DNA of 52,663 nucleotides from CBFFRJ01 sp965644225. GTDB lineage: Bacteria > Pseudomonadota > Gammaproteobacteria > Enterobacterales > Enterobacteriaceae. The stretch lies in contig NZ_CBFFRJ010000019.1 in NCBI RefSeq assembly GCF_965644225.1, positions 1 through 52,663 of the forward strand, written 5' to 3'. The position numbers and the translations under genes were made by a program. Positions 8,457 to 16,757 of this stretch are shown piece after piece; the stretch's first letter is position 1, and each line of letters opens with the position of its first letter. A model generated the notes under the pieces. The model worked only from the letters and a program-made list of their open reading frames with translations, was not told where the DNA came from and ran no database searches.

Positions 8457-8481
8457 AAAAATGAACCGCTGTTTTGTTTTT
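8457..8481 (-). promoter_or_regulatory. KdgR-like box upstream of togT
   Basis: On the plus strand the site reads AAAAATGAACCGC followed by TGTTTTGTTTTT. It resembles the KdgR box in its AATGAA half; the other half is degenerate. It lies about 27-50 bp before the togT start, consistent with a repressor site. Confidence 0.55.
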
Positions 8482-8521
8482 GTTGATACTGTATTTTATA
8501 TATCTGTAGGTAATGAATAGA

Positions 8522-8537
8522 TGTGAATCAGTTCACA
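8522..8537. promoter_or_regulatory. CRP binding site upstream of togT
   Basis: TGTGA-atcagt-TCACA is a perfect match to both CRP half sites with the required six-base spacer. It is about 100 bp from the togT start, the usual distance for CRP activation. Confidence 0.85.
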
Positions 8538-9041
8538 TTTTTAGGCGGGGATAGATCGGTAATCGGTCAATTTTGAGAGGTGCGTAACAATATCATTCAT
8601 AATATGCATAGTTCATGGAACTATCCGGAATGGTCTCCTCCGTGAAAAATTAGTGTGTAGCAGAGGGACTCACATCACAGAATCAGTTCTCTGCGCTGGA
8701 TGAACCAGAATCCGCTCACCAGAACCTGTTTCAAACGGACTTTGGCTACTGAAGCATCATCAGCAACCGGGTAAGGTGAGAAACTTACTGCTCTGGGTTT
8801 TCAACATTGCGCCGCAGGTTAAATGGCTAATTGATTTTTATCATATTCAAAACCGCATGATCAAATGTGTATTTTTACACATTGCTATAGGCAATAAACG
8901 ATATGGCCTTTGCCGATTTTGCATTAATCAATTTAGTTTAAGTGTGTATAATTAAGAGCGAGGTAATCCAGGTGGTAAAAACATAATGCAATAATTTGTA
9001 TTCATTGGATATATTATAATAATCAAGGGTGGCATACCAGT
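8538..9041. other. Non-coding, AT-rich stretch before the LuxR-type gene
   Basis: About 500 bp without a convincing gene on either strand. It holds the inverted repeat at 8864-8883, a small repeat ATTGC-tatag-GCAAT (8881-8895) and a TATAAT at 8947-8952 that could be a -10 box for the LuxR-type gene, though no good -35 sits at 16-18 bp from it. The AT content rises sharply after about 8830 and stays high to about 10620. Confidence 0.5.
8864..8883. promoter_or_regulatory. CRP-like inverted repeat upstream of the LuxR-type gene
   Basis: AATGTGT-attttt-ACACATT is a perfect 7-bp inverted repeat. It keeps the TGTG and CACA cores and the six-base spacing of a CRP site but has T and A in place of the inner A and T. 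CRP or another symmetric regulator could bind. Confidence 0.4.
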
Positions 9042-9572
9042 ATGTTGAAGAACTTCACTTTCATTCGAGTCTGTGTGGTGACTGATAATTCTTATTTATA
9101 CAGTGGGATAAAAGAACTTATTGAATACACACAATGTTTTAAATCCTGTCTGCATACCGTAAAGATGACAAGTGAGATGCCAGATGTGGTGGCTTATTCG
9201 AAATCAAGAACCTTTGATATCATCATAACGGATAACTACTACTTACGACTCTCCATTTTGCAGAAAAGGCTGAAGAACACCCTGGTATTACCGGATAGCT
9301 ATGATGTGTTACAGTATTTAAAGTGTTTTGACTCTTTAAGCGATGATGCAAAAATAAAATCAGAACGCGCTATAAAAAAACTCTCATTAAGAGAGAATAT
9401 TCTTTTTTCGTTATTCTCCACCGGAGTTCATGACGATAATATTTCAACGGTTCTCAGTATTTCAAAAAAAACCGTAAGCGCACATCGGCGAAATATTTTG
9501 GAAAAATTAAAATTAAAAAACAGAAATGAGCTGTATTTATTTGCACTGGCTTCACGTGGGGAGATTAAATGA
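9042..9572 (+). CDS. LuxR-type HTH regulator
   Basis: 176 residues. The C-terminal LuxR helix-turn-helix is clear from about residue 112 (KLSLRENILFSLF, then ISKKTVSAHRRNILEKLKLK). The N-terminal half has the start of a receiver-like fold (VCVVTDNSYLYSGIKELIEY, then FDIIITDNY) but lacks the full Asp-Thr-Lys set of a phosphorylated receiver, so it may respond without phosphorylation. Codons are AT-rich compared with the flanking operons, a hint of transfer. The stop overlaps the ATG of a 53-residue membrane protein (ATGA), so the pair is co-translated. The target is unknown; regulators of this size often control fimbriae or surface structures. Confidence 0.8.
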   Translation: MLKNFTFIRVCVVTDNSYLYSGIKELIEYTQCFKSCLHTVKMTSEMPDVVAYSKSRTFDIIITDNYYLRLSILQKRLKNTLVLPDSYDVLQYLKCFDSLSDDAKIKSERAIKKLSLRENILFSLFSTGVHDDNISTVLSISKKTVSAHRRNILEKLKLKNRNELYLFALASRGEIK

Positions 9573-9730
9573 CCATCAGGATCGTAGGATTAGGAATCAT
9601 ACTGCTCGCATGCTTCTTAATCCCTTTCGTCTTCCTTTACTTAAATTACAAGCATCATTTAAAAAATGACATTAACCCGAGGGGCAAATCCAAATGGCTT
9701 ATGTTTTTCCTTCCCCCTGGCTGGCACTAA
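9569..9730 (+). CDS. Small single-span membrane protein, coupled to the LuxR-type gene
   Basis: 53 residues starting at an ATG that overlaps the TGA of the regulator gene (ATGA). Residues 5-27 form one hydrophobic helix (VGLGIILLACFLIPFVFLYL), followed by a short basic/polar tail ending FFLPPGWH. I do not recognise the family. The stop lies inside the end of the convergent IprA-like gene (four-base overlap). The exact overlap with the regulator and the clean membrane-helix pattern argue that the frame is translated. It could anchor or modulate the regulator, but that is a guess from position. Confidence 0.6.
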   Translation: MTIRIVGLGIILLACFLIPFVFLYLNYKHHLKNDINPRGKSKWLMFFLPPGWH

Positions 9731-10350
9731 TACTTATCCGGTAAGTTTTTCATATCCAGAGGCTTACCGCGTTTAATTGAAATATACCCACCATCGCTCA
9801 AGTCTTTTAATACTTTGCTAAGTGAACTGCGGGATAGAGAACTTCGGCTTAAAATATAGGTAAAGATTGACGTTTTTGCTCTTTCATTGGGCGGATTATC
9901 CCACAAAACTTCAAGGTTGTTTTTTATTACATCATAGGCGCAGCGGGAAGAAAATTTTTCATCCCTTTTGAAGTAAGACTTCACAAGGGATGAAGTTATA
10001 ATAAACACTTCCCGCCATAAGTTATGACTGTTAATCATCTCATGGAATTTCTCTCGCTCGAATGCTATCAACTTACAGTTCATTGTGGTTTTTATGTAAT
10101 GATAACAATCATCTGAATGCAGGATACTCAAACCTAACACCTTGGGTAACTTCATTGTTAACAGCAGAAGATCATCAATTGTCCGGTGGATATCAACCTC
10201 ACCCTCAGTAAGATAGTAGACATATTTCTTATCACGGGATTTAAAACTTATCTTTTGGTTTTTTGAAGCATAGATAACAAATGAACCACCAATATCCCAA
10301 AGTGACGGGACAATCTTCTCAATTGCTGATGTTGTTAATTTACTGTCAAT
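9727..10350 (-). CDS. IprA-like winged-helix regulator with no ATG start (AUU or lost start)
   Basis: A cyclic-nucleotide-binding-like beta roll followed by a winged helix, the pattern of the IprA/YaiV regulator family. The C-terminal helix-turn-helix is at SLSRSSLSKVLKDLSDGGYI. The only ATG (10155) would give 142 residues and cut off half of the beta roll. The frame is open much further upstream and keeps family-like sequence (YVYYLTEGEVDIHRTI, then KLPKVLGLSIL), up to a TAA at 10354-10356. The first codon that could give a full-length protein (207 residues) is ATT at 10350. No ribosome binding site is obvious at either point. So this is either a rare AUU start or a gene whose ATG mutated. 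The stop is TAG. Confidence 0.65.
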   Translation of the reverse strand: MDSKLTTSAIEKIVPSLWDIGGSFVIYASKNQKISFKSRDKKYVYYLTEGEVDIHRTIDDLLLLTMKLPKVLGLSILHSDDCYHYIKTTMNCKLIAFEREKFHEMINSHNLWREVFIITSSLVKSYFKRDEKFSSRCAYDVIKNNLEVLWDNPPNERAKTSIFTYILSRSSLSRSSLSKVLKDLSDGGYISIKRGKPLDMKNLPDKY

Positions 10351-10620
10351 GTTTTAGCTGTGTGTGGTTAATGATTGAAAAAGTTTATATTATGTTTTTT
10401 ATCATAATTTGTTTTTTGATAATTTCAAGCGGAAGTTTATTTCACGGTTAGAGTAATGATGATATTTAATAATATCAGAACTAATTATTATTTGATGCAG
10501 TCTTTATGGCTGTTTATATAATTTGATACAAATATTCTTTAAGTGTCCTTATTTGCAGCGGGAAATGTATTTTTATCACCATAATCCCCGGGCGGGTTCA
10601 CTGGCGGCGGTGAGGAAAAT

Positions 10621-11388
10621 TTACAGTGACACCAGGCCATCCAGTGCGACATACGGCAACCCGTTTGAGCCGCGTTCAATACTACCACGGACGCCATACC
10701 CTTTTGCCAGGGTGTGTTCAGTGATGACCGACTCGGGGTCGCCGCTCGCAATAAGCTGGCCATCTTTAAGCATCACAATATGGTCGCCGTGGCGCAGGGC
10801 GATATTAATATCGTGCACCACGATGACCGTGACAATATCGCGCCCTCGCGTCTCCCGTGCAACCTGCTCCATGACGTGAAATTGATAGTTTAAATCCAGC
10901 GCGCTCAGCGGCTCGTCGAGCAGTAATAGCTGTGGTTTACGCACCAGTGATTGCGCCAGGCCCACCAGTTGCTTTTGCCCTCCGGAGAGTTGGTCAAGGA
11001 ACTGCATCGCCAGGTGTGTGATCCCCAGTTGTTGCAGAATCGCCATCACCTCTGCCTGATTTTCATCGCCCCCCGATGCCCGCTGAGCAACAATGATTGA
11101 CTCCAGCACATGCAAATGTACCCCCTGTGGCAGCGACTGGGGCAAAAAGACCACCTGCTGCGCTCGCTGAGCAAAGGCCATCGTTGACAGATTATCGCCG
11201 TTTAGCACCACGTCGCCTTGCGCGGGATTCAGTCCGGCCAGCGCGCGCAGCAGCGTCGACTTACCGCAGCCGTTTGGCCCGAGTAGCACGGTAATTTTCC
11301 CGCGCGGCAGGATGGGAATATCAAGATTGCGAATGACCGTTTTCCTGCCATATCCGGTGGTGAGCTGATTAAGCATGAGTCCGTTCAT
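10621..11388 (-). CDS. Iron-siderophore ABC transporter ATPase (FecE-type)
   Basis: 255-residue cytoplasmic ATPase that powers import through the permease encoded just upstream in the operon. Walker A is GPNGCGKST (residues 38-46), signature LSGGQKQ near residue 134, Walker B LLLLDEPLSALD near 154, and the switch His is in VVHDIN near residue 190. It is the last of four genes transcribed toward 10621 and overlaps the permease gene by four bases (ATGA). About 270 bp of AT-rich DNA with no gene follow it. Confidence 0.92.
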   Translation of the reverse strand: MNGLMLNQLTTGYGRKTVIRNLDIPILPRGKITVLLGPNGCGKSTLLRALAGLNPAQGDVVLNGDNLSTMAFAQRAQQVVFLPQSLPQGVHLHVLESIIVAQRASGGDENQAEVMAILQQLGITHLAMQFLDQLSGGQKQLVGLAQSLVRKPQLLLLDEPLSALDLNYQFHVMEQVARETRGRDIVTVIVVHDINIALRHGDHIVMLKDGQLIASGDPESVITEHTLAKGYGVRGSIERGSNGLPYVALDGLVSL

Positions 11389-12437
11389 GATACTGTCCCG
11401 CGATGGCGCAAAATAATGCTCAGGAAGAAAGGCACGCCGACCAGGGAGGTCACAATCCCAACGGGAATAATGACGCCCGGAACAATATTTTTAGAGGCGA
11501 CAGAGGCAAGCGACAATACCAGCCCGCCGGTTAATACGCTGCCGGGCAGGTAATAGCGGTGATCCTCACCAAAAAGCATGCGCGAAATGTGCGGTGCAAC
11601 CAGTCCGATAAAACCAATGGGGCCGACAAAGGCCACCGACAGCGCGGCGAGTAAACTAATGCGTAGCAGCGATCCCAGCCGCAGGCGGCGAACGTTAATG
11701 CCAAAGCTCATGGCCCTTTCTTCGCCAAGGCGCAGCGCGGTGAGCTTCCAGGCATTCCTCAGCGATAGCGGCAGCACGCACAGAAATGCCAGTCCCAGAA
11801 TACCGAGTTTTTGCCAGGAGGCTCGCGCAAGGCTGCCCATCGTCCAGAAGACCAGCCCCTGAAGCGTGTCCTCATCGGCGATAAACTGCATCATTGAGAC
11901 CAGCGCATTAAAGGTAAAGACCAGCGCAATACCAAACAGTACCACGCCGGAAGTGGCGACTCGCGTCCAACGACCAATAGCATCCAGCAGCAGAGCGGAG
12001 AGCAGGGCGAAAACAAAGGCGTTTGCCGGGATAAACCACTGATCTGTCACGCCCGGAATGCCCAGCCCCAACACGATAGCCAGCGCCGCACCGAATGCTG
12101 CCGCCGATGACACTCCCAGCGTAAACGGACTGGCGAGAGGATTGTTGAGAATGGTCTGCATTTCTGCACCTGCCAACCCTAATGCCATACCAACCAACAA
12201 CGCCATCAGCGCGTAGGGCAGACGGATTTCCCAGACAATAATTTTCATCCCGGTGCTGACACTCTGCGGATATACCAGCGTCTGCAATAAATCAGGCAGG
12301 GTCAGTCCGGATGGGCCAAGCGTGAAATCGAGCAGCAGCGAGGCCAGAATAGCCAGTAAAAGAACGCTCGCCAGTGATAAACGCTGGCGCAGTACCTGGC
12401 GATAGCGCTCGTGTACATCCGTCGTAATATCAGTCAT
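11385..12437 (-). CDS. Iron-siderophore ABC transporter permease (FecCD/BtuC family)
   Basis: 350-residue inner-membrane protein of the FecCD/BtuC family with about ten membrane segments. The family motif GPIGFIGLVAPHISRMLFG at residues 265-285 is the loop that meets the ATPase. One permease gene serves the system, so it would act as a homodimer, as in BtuC. It overlaps both neighbours by four bases. Hydrophilic residues 1-22 precede the first helix. Confidence 0.92.
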   Translation of the reverse strand: MTDITTDVHERYRQVLRQRLSLASVLLLAILASLLLDFTLGPSGLTLPDLLQTLVYPQSVSTGMKIIVWEIRLPYALMALLVGMALGLAGAEMQTILNNPLASPFTLGVSSAAAFGAALAIVLGLGIPGVTDQWFIPANAFVFALLSALLLDAIGRWTRVATSGVVLFGIALVFTFNALVSMMQFIADEDTLQGLVFWTMGSLARASWQKLGILGLAFLCVLPLSLRNAWKLTALRLGEERAMSFGINVRRLRLGSLLRISLLAALSVAFVGPIGFIGLVAPHISRMLFGEDHRYYLPGSVLTGGLVLSLASVASKNIVPGVIIPVGIVTSLVGVPFFLSIILRHRGTVS

Positions 12438-13429
12438 TTGGATGGCTGCAGTATTTCGCTGATTTGCGAGTCAGTCAGATGCAGGCCAAAGAAGATGCGA
12501 TAAAAATCCCGCGTCTCTTTTGCCATATCGATGTCGGTAAAACGTTCCGGGTAGAGCGCTTTCGCCAGCCACAAAAATTGCAGCGCCTCTTCGCTGGTTT
12601 CGCGACACCACCAGAACATACCTTTCGGGTTCACGACAACCCGGTGATGGATTACCGCGTCAACGCCCGCCCACTGTGCTGAGGTATTTATCTCATCGGC
12701 GTCACGCTTGTTCATCGCGACAATCACCTGCGGATTGACATCTACCACCTGTTCCAGCGCTACTTCCCCGGCGCTGCGCTTGTTGGGGCCAAACCAGCTC
12801 TCTGCCACATTGGTCGCCCCCGCCAGATCCATCCAGTCCTGGTTCAGCGAAGGACGACCCGTTGTGGTTAGCGGATTGCCCATACTGTGATAGACGCGAA
12901 CGCGTGCGTCTGCCGGGAGATCTTTCAGGCGTGAGGCCACCAGGTCGACGTTATGGGCGAAATACTGCTCGTAGGCCTGTGCTTTTTGCCGCGCGTCTGG
13001 CCCGAGTGCGTCACCGGTTTTCAGTACCCGCTCGCGCAGGGCAGACATGGAGTTGGCTTTAAACGCCAGTACCTGAACGCCCGCCTGTTCAAGTAATTCC
13101 GGGCGAGCGATCTTCATGCTTTCCGGTATGAACAGCATTTGTGTGCCCAGCGAAATGATTTGTTCCGGGTTGAGTTCGCTGCCGTTGTGCATGCTCACTA
13201 CCGGCACATCATTGATGTGCGGCAGGCTCTGGCGAAACAGGGGTATCTGTTTGGCAACGGCGGATGTCCCCACCAGATTATTGCCGTAGCCGAGCATGGT
13301 GATGATGGTGTTTTGCGCAGGCCAGGGTGAGGTTATCCGTACATCGGTGTTTGGCAGGGCGCCATGCAGACCGTTGCTCAGAAAGGCGCTGACGACAAGC
13401 GCCAGCGCGGGAAAACGAGGAATTCGCAT
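12434..13429 (-). CDS. Iron-siderophore periplasmic binding protein
   Basis: Periplasmic substrate-binding protein of the TroA/FecB fold, 331 residues. I start at the ATG at 13429 rather than the TTG at 13444: GAGG stands seven bases upstream and the signal peptide (PALALVVSAFLSNGLHGALP) then begins at the right place. TITMLGYGNNLVGT and GTQMLFIPESM show the alpha/beta lobe pattern. It lies 11 bp after the receptor stop and overlaps the permease by four bases. The C-terminal half contains a Cys-containing loop, FWWCRETSEEA. Confidence 0.88.
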   Translation of the reverse strand: MRIPRFPALALVVSAFLSNGLHGALPNTDVRITSPWPAQNTIITMLGYGNNLVGTSAVAKQIPLFRQSLPHINDVPVVSMHNGSELNPEQIISLGTQMLFIPESMKIARPELLEQAGVQVLAFKANSMSALRERVLKTGDALGPDARQKAQAYEQYFAHNVDLVASRLKDLPADARVRVYHSMGNPLTTTGRPSLNQDWMDLAGATNVAESWFGPNKRSAGEVALEQVVDVNPQVIVAMNKRDADEINTSAQWAGVDAVIHHRVVVNPKGMFWWCRETSEEALQFLWLAKALYPERFTDIDMAKETRDFYRIFFGLHLTDSQISEILQPSK

Positions 13430-13440
13430 TAATGCCTCAC

Positions 13441-15609
13441 TCAAAAATTGAAGGTCACGGAGGCGCGCACTTCGCGACCGCTGCCGAGGAATGCGCTGGG
13501 GGAACCGCCGTCGCCGTCGGTGCCTGACGGGAAGATAGATGCCCAGTAATGCTCGTTAGTGACGTTATTTACCGCCACACGGAAGGTTGTTGGCACGGCA
13601 CTGATTTTTGTGGTGTAGCGGGTGCCTAAATCCAGTGTGGTGTAGCTATCGGCCCACGCGGTATTGGTGTCGTTGGCGGCACGTTTTCCCGTGTAATGGA
13701 CGTTGGCGCTGTAAACCCACTGTGGCATCGACGGCAGACTATACTCGACCAGCATATTGGCCTGTACTTTCGGCACGCCGACCACCCGCTTGTTACTGGT
13801 GCTGTCAGAGACGGTATCCTTCAGTTTCGGATCAAGGAAGGTGACGCCGCTGTAAATGTTCAGCCCTTCGTAAACGCGCCCTGTCGCCGTCAGCTCCAGG
13901 CCGTTATTGACCTGATTACCTTGCTCTTTGTAGACCATGTCGGTGCTGTCGACATAGGCAAACGGACGTTCGAGGCGGAATAACGCGGCGCCGAGATTCA
14001 TTGTGTTGACGTCGGCTTTCAGGCCGATTTCATATTGCTGGCTGCGATACGGAGAGAGCGTCTGACCGGCATTTTTCAATCCGCTATCCGTAGGTGCAGT
14101 GCCGCCTTGCTCCAGAGAATCGGCATAGCTGATATAGGCCATCAGTGTGGGCGTGATTTTGTACATTAACGCGGCGTTGGGGCTTAAACCATCCTGATTA
14201 ATCTCTTTGGTTTTATTGCCTGAGGTATTGAAGTTTTGCGTCTGCAGCCAGCTCTGGCTGAGATAAAACATTGCTGACCACTGCGGGTTAAAGGTCAGGG
14301 TATCGCCCAGCGTGATGCTCTGCTGTGTGTTTTCACTGGATTTATAGCGCGGGCCATCGGTGTGAATTTGGCCATCGCCTGGTTCGGTCATCCCGGATGG
14401 ATGGTACATGTTGCTGGTGCCAAGGTTATAACGCTGTGTTGTGCCCAGGCTGCTGTAAATGGACCAGACGTACCCGGTGGTAGACAACGCCAGATCGTGC
14501 TCAAGGGAGCCGGTTTCAATATGACCGTTGAGGGTGGCGGTGTTGCTCAGAACGCGGAAACGTCCGGCGGCGCTGGCGTCGCTCATTGAGCGTCTGATGT
14601 CGCCATCGCTGTTCAAAATGGCGCTGGAAACAGAACGCATCGCGCGATCGGCCTGTTGCCAGCCCACTCCGGCGGTTACTGACCAGTCATCATTGAGATA
14701 ATGAATGAGCCGGGTACTGAGTGTCTCGGTCGTCAAATCATTACCTGCGGTGTCCAGCGTCAGATTTTTATTCTTCGGATTCGGCGCGGAAGGTAGCTTG
14801 ATGTCCGCGCCATAGCTGAAACTGCCGGGGTAGCCTTTCTGAATAAATTCGTAGTGGCTGGCATCCAGCTGCAACTGCGTACCCGGCTGAATATTCCAGT
14901 CAAAGGCGACGGCCAACAGTCGGCGTCGCAGGGTGCTGTCGTCGATATTGCCTTCGCCTTCTTCATTGAGGGCATTGATGCGATAGCCGAATTTGTTGTC
15001 GTCATCAATATGACCACCCAAATCAATATGGCCGCTGACGGCGCTCCGGCTCTGGTAGCCGAGAGTCACTTCACGCAAGGTCTGTTCGGTCGGGCGTTTG
15101 GCGACAAAATTAAACTGTCCTGCCGGGCTGGCTGGGCCATAAAGCGCACCCGTCAGGCTGTTGAGGACATCCAGGCGTTCAAGCATCTCCACCGGGAAGG
15201 CGGTGGTGGAAACAATATTCAGCCCATCGAGACGGCTGTTTGCCACCACGCTGCCCTGCATACCACGGCTTTGCGGTCGGCCCACATCCATCCCGCCACG
15301 CGCCTGCATCTGTGTGCTCGGCGAATACTTCAGCAGTTCCGAAACGCTTTTGGCCTGCTGGTTTTTAATCATCTCTTTGGTCACGGTGGTGGAAGAATAG
15401 GGTGTATCAACCCAGGCTTTATTTCCCAGCGGCCCAACGTCGATATCGTTCGTTTTAAATCCGGCACCTGCAGCCGTTGTTTTTTCCCTGCTGGATGTAT
15501 TGCCGGTGACAATGATTTCGTCTTGTTGATTGTCTTTTGCAGAAGCGCCAGGCGGCGTCAGGGAGACAAGTAACGGTATTAGCGCCACGATTTTAATGAG
15601 ATTCTTCAC
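13441..15609 (-). CDS. TonB-dependent siderophore receptor
   Basis: 722-residue outer-membrane receptor, first gene of a four-gene iron-uptake operon. The signal peptide (to about residue 24, SASAK-like end) precedes a TonB box DEIIVTG at about 31-37. The plug domain holds SVSELLKYSPSTQMQARGG and SRGMQGSVVANSRLDGL, and the barrel ends in Phe (VTFNF), as outer-membrane proteins do. The start is GTG at 15609 with GGGA five bases upstream; the nearby ATG at 15615 is followed by a stop one codon later. The family resembles receptors for ferric siderophores; the ligand cannot be told. A Fur-like box lies upstream. Confidence 0.92.
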   Translation of the reverse strand: MKNLIKIVALIPLLVSLTPPGASAKDNQQDEIIVTGNTSSREKTTAAGAGFKTNDIDVGPLGNKAWVDTPYSSTTVTKEMIKNQQAKSVSELLKYSPSTQMQARGGMDVGRPQSRGMQGSVVANSRLDGLNIVSTTAFPVEMLERLDVLNSLTGALYGPASPAGQFNFVAKRPTEQTLREVTLGYQSRSAVSGHIDLGGHIDDDNKFGYRINALNEEGEGNIDDSTLRRRLLAVAFDWNIQPGTQLQLDASHYEFIQKGYPGSFSYGADIKLPSAPNPKNKNLTLDTAGNDLTTETLSTRLIHYLNDDWSVTAGVGWQQADRAMRSVSSAILNSDGDIRRSMSDASAAGRFRVLSNTATLNGHIETGSLEHDLALSTTGYVWSIYSSLGTTQRYNLGTSNMYHPSGMTEPGDGQIHTDGPRYKSSENTQQSITLGDTLTFNPQWSAMFYLSQSWLQTQNFNTSGNKTKEINQDGLSPNAALMYKITPTLMAYISYADSLEQGGTAPTDSGLKNAGQTLSPYRSQQYEIGLKADVNTMNLGAALFRLERPFAYVDSTDMVYKEQGNQVNNGLELTATGRVYEGLNIYSGVTFLDPKLKDTVSDSTSNKRVVGVPKVQANMLVEYSLPSMPQWVYSANVHYTGKRAANDTNTAWADSYTTLDLGTRYTTKISAVPTTFRVAVNNVTNEHYWASIFPSGTDGDGGSPSAFLGSGREVRASVTFNF

Positions 15610-15664
15610 GACATTCCCTTCGTTATGTAAATGTTTATATTACGATCTGAGTGGTGTTTCAAAA

Positions 15665-15688
15665 GATGATCGTGATCATAATCATTTG
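15665..15688. promoter_or_regulatory. Fur-like box between the receptor and 15875 genes
   Basis: GATCGT-GATCAT-AATCAT resembles three linked GATAAT-type hexamers, the Fur pattern, with several mismatches. It lies about 60 bp before the receptor start and about 190 bp before the divergent gene, so Fur with iron would repress the receptor and perhaps both. Confidence 0.55.
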
Positions 15689-15874
15689 CGTTATCGACTG
15701 GTTGGCCGGTAATCCCTTTTAAAATTAAGCTGATAGCCAGAATCAGATGATGCGTTGAAAATGCTGTATCGCCAGGCAACGCTATAGTGAGGTCGTTGGC
15801 GAAAAAATTAGTGTTTATCAGAATGTTGCCGATAACAGCCTCATTGACACTCTATTTTCAGGGAGAAAGGGTAA

Positions 15875-16693
15875 ATGAATCTGGCAACGTATCTCGGTAA
15901 ACAGGTGCTTGGTGTTCTGGCCGGTTATCAGCAGGGCAAGGTGGTTATCCACGTCTGCGGCGTGTTTATTCAGGCTGATAATAGTCTGAGGGTTTACTTC
16001 CCCAAAGGGCATTCGTTTTCAACGGGTGACCTGGTTACCCTGCACCTGGATAATCGTTCCGGCGTTGATGAGTTCGATGCGCAAATCAGCGTATACCGCG
16101 CTTCCTATAAAGGCCGGATTATCAGCCACGAAGAAGACTGGGTGGTTATCACGCCGCGCGAATGTCAGTTGATCCATGGGATGAGCCTGGTGCTCGACAT
16201 ACGGGAAGAGGGGTATCAGTTCCCGGTTGATGAGCGGCCCGAACTTCCGGTGCCTTTTACCGCCTTGCAAGAGATGCCGGAGCCTGAAGCTAAGGACGCG
16301 GTGAATAAGGTGGGCGTGCTTATTACGATGGCCAACGAGCAGCCACATACGACGGTGCTGGCATTTTTATCGTCGGTTGATGATGACATTTTTATCATCA
16401 CCTTCCCCGGCATGTTTAAGTCCACTTTGCTTAAGCGTAATCCGCACTGCTTTTTTGCGATGGATGAGCGGGCGCATTATACCTTCGAGCGGGCGATAGA
16501 GTGGAACTACACCATCGTGGAAGGCGAGGCCTTTCGGGTGCCCACGGACAGCCCGCTGTATGAGACAATCCGCGAGGAATTTATCCGTAAAAACCCCTGG
16601 GAAATGGGCTTTTTCCTGCAGTCTGATATTGAAATGTACCATATCAAACGTCGGCAGCTGGTCTGTTCCGGCTCGCAAGGGTCAGTGCGCTAA
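15875..16693 (+). CDS. Split-barrel (PNPOx-like) protein of unknown function
   Basis: 272 residues, cytoplasmic. The second half (about 140-265) resembles flavin/heme-binding split beta-barrels of the pyridoxamine-phosphate-oxidase class: TVLAFLSSVDDDIFIITFPG, then LKRNPHCFFAMDERAHYTFERAIEWNYTIVEG. The first half (1-125) is strand-rich and reminds me weakly of PilZ or YcgR N-terminal barrels; I cannot call it. The start has AGAAAGGG upstream. It is divergent from the TonB receptor and shares its Fur-like box region, which suggests an iron-related job. A stem GGCCACCG/CGGTGGCC at 16707-16728 follows but has no T-tract. Confidence 0.65.
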   Translation: MNLATYLGKQVLGVLAGYQQGKVVIHVCGVFIQADNSLRVYFPKGHSFSTGDLVTLHLDNRSGVDEFDAQISVYRASYKGRIISHEEDWVVITPRECQLIHGMSLVLDIREEGYQFPVDERPELPVPFTALQEMPEPEAKDAVNKVGVLITMANEQPHTTVLAFLSSVDDDIFIITFPGMFKSTLLKRNPHCFFAMDERAHYTFERAIEWNYTIVEGEAFRVPTDSPLYETIREEFIRKNPWEMGFFLQSDIEMYHIKRRQLVCSGSQGSVR

Positions 16694-16757
16694 TTTCAGA
16701 GAATCAGGCCACCGGGCGTGCGGTGGCCGTCGATTGAGCGTGTCTGTCGTAACTGCG

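Noticed and set aside
14854..15573. 239-codon plus-strand frame opposite the TonB receptor
   Set aside because: It is antisense to a gene with clear plug and barrel motifs and a TonB box; its sequence has no recognisable domain.
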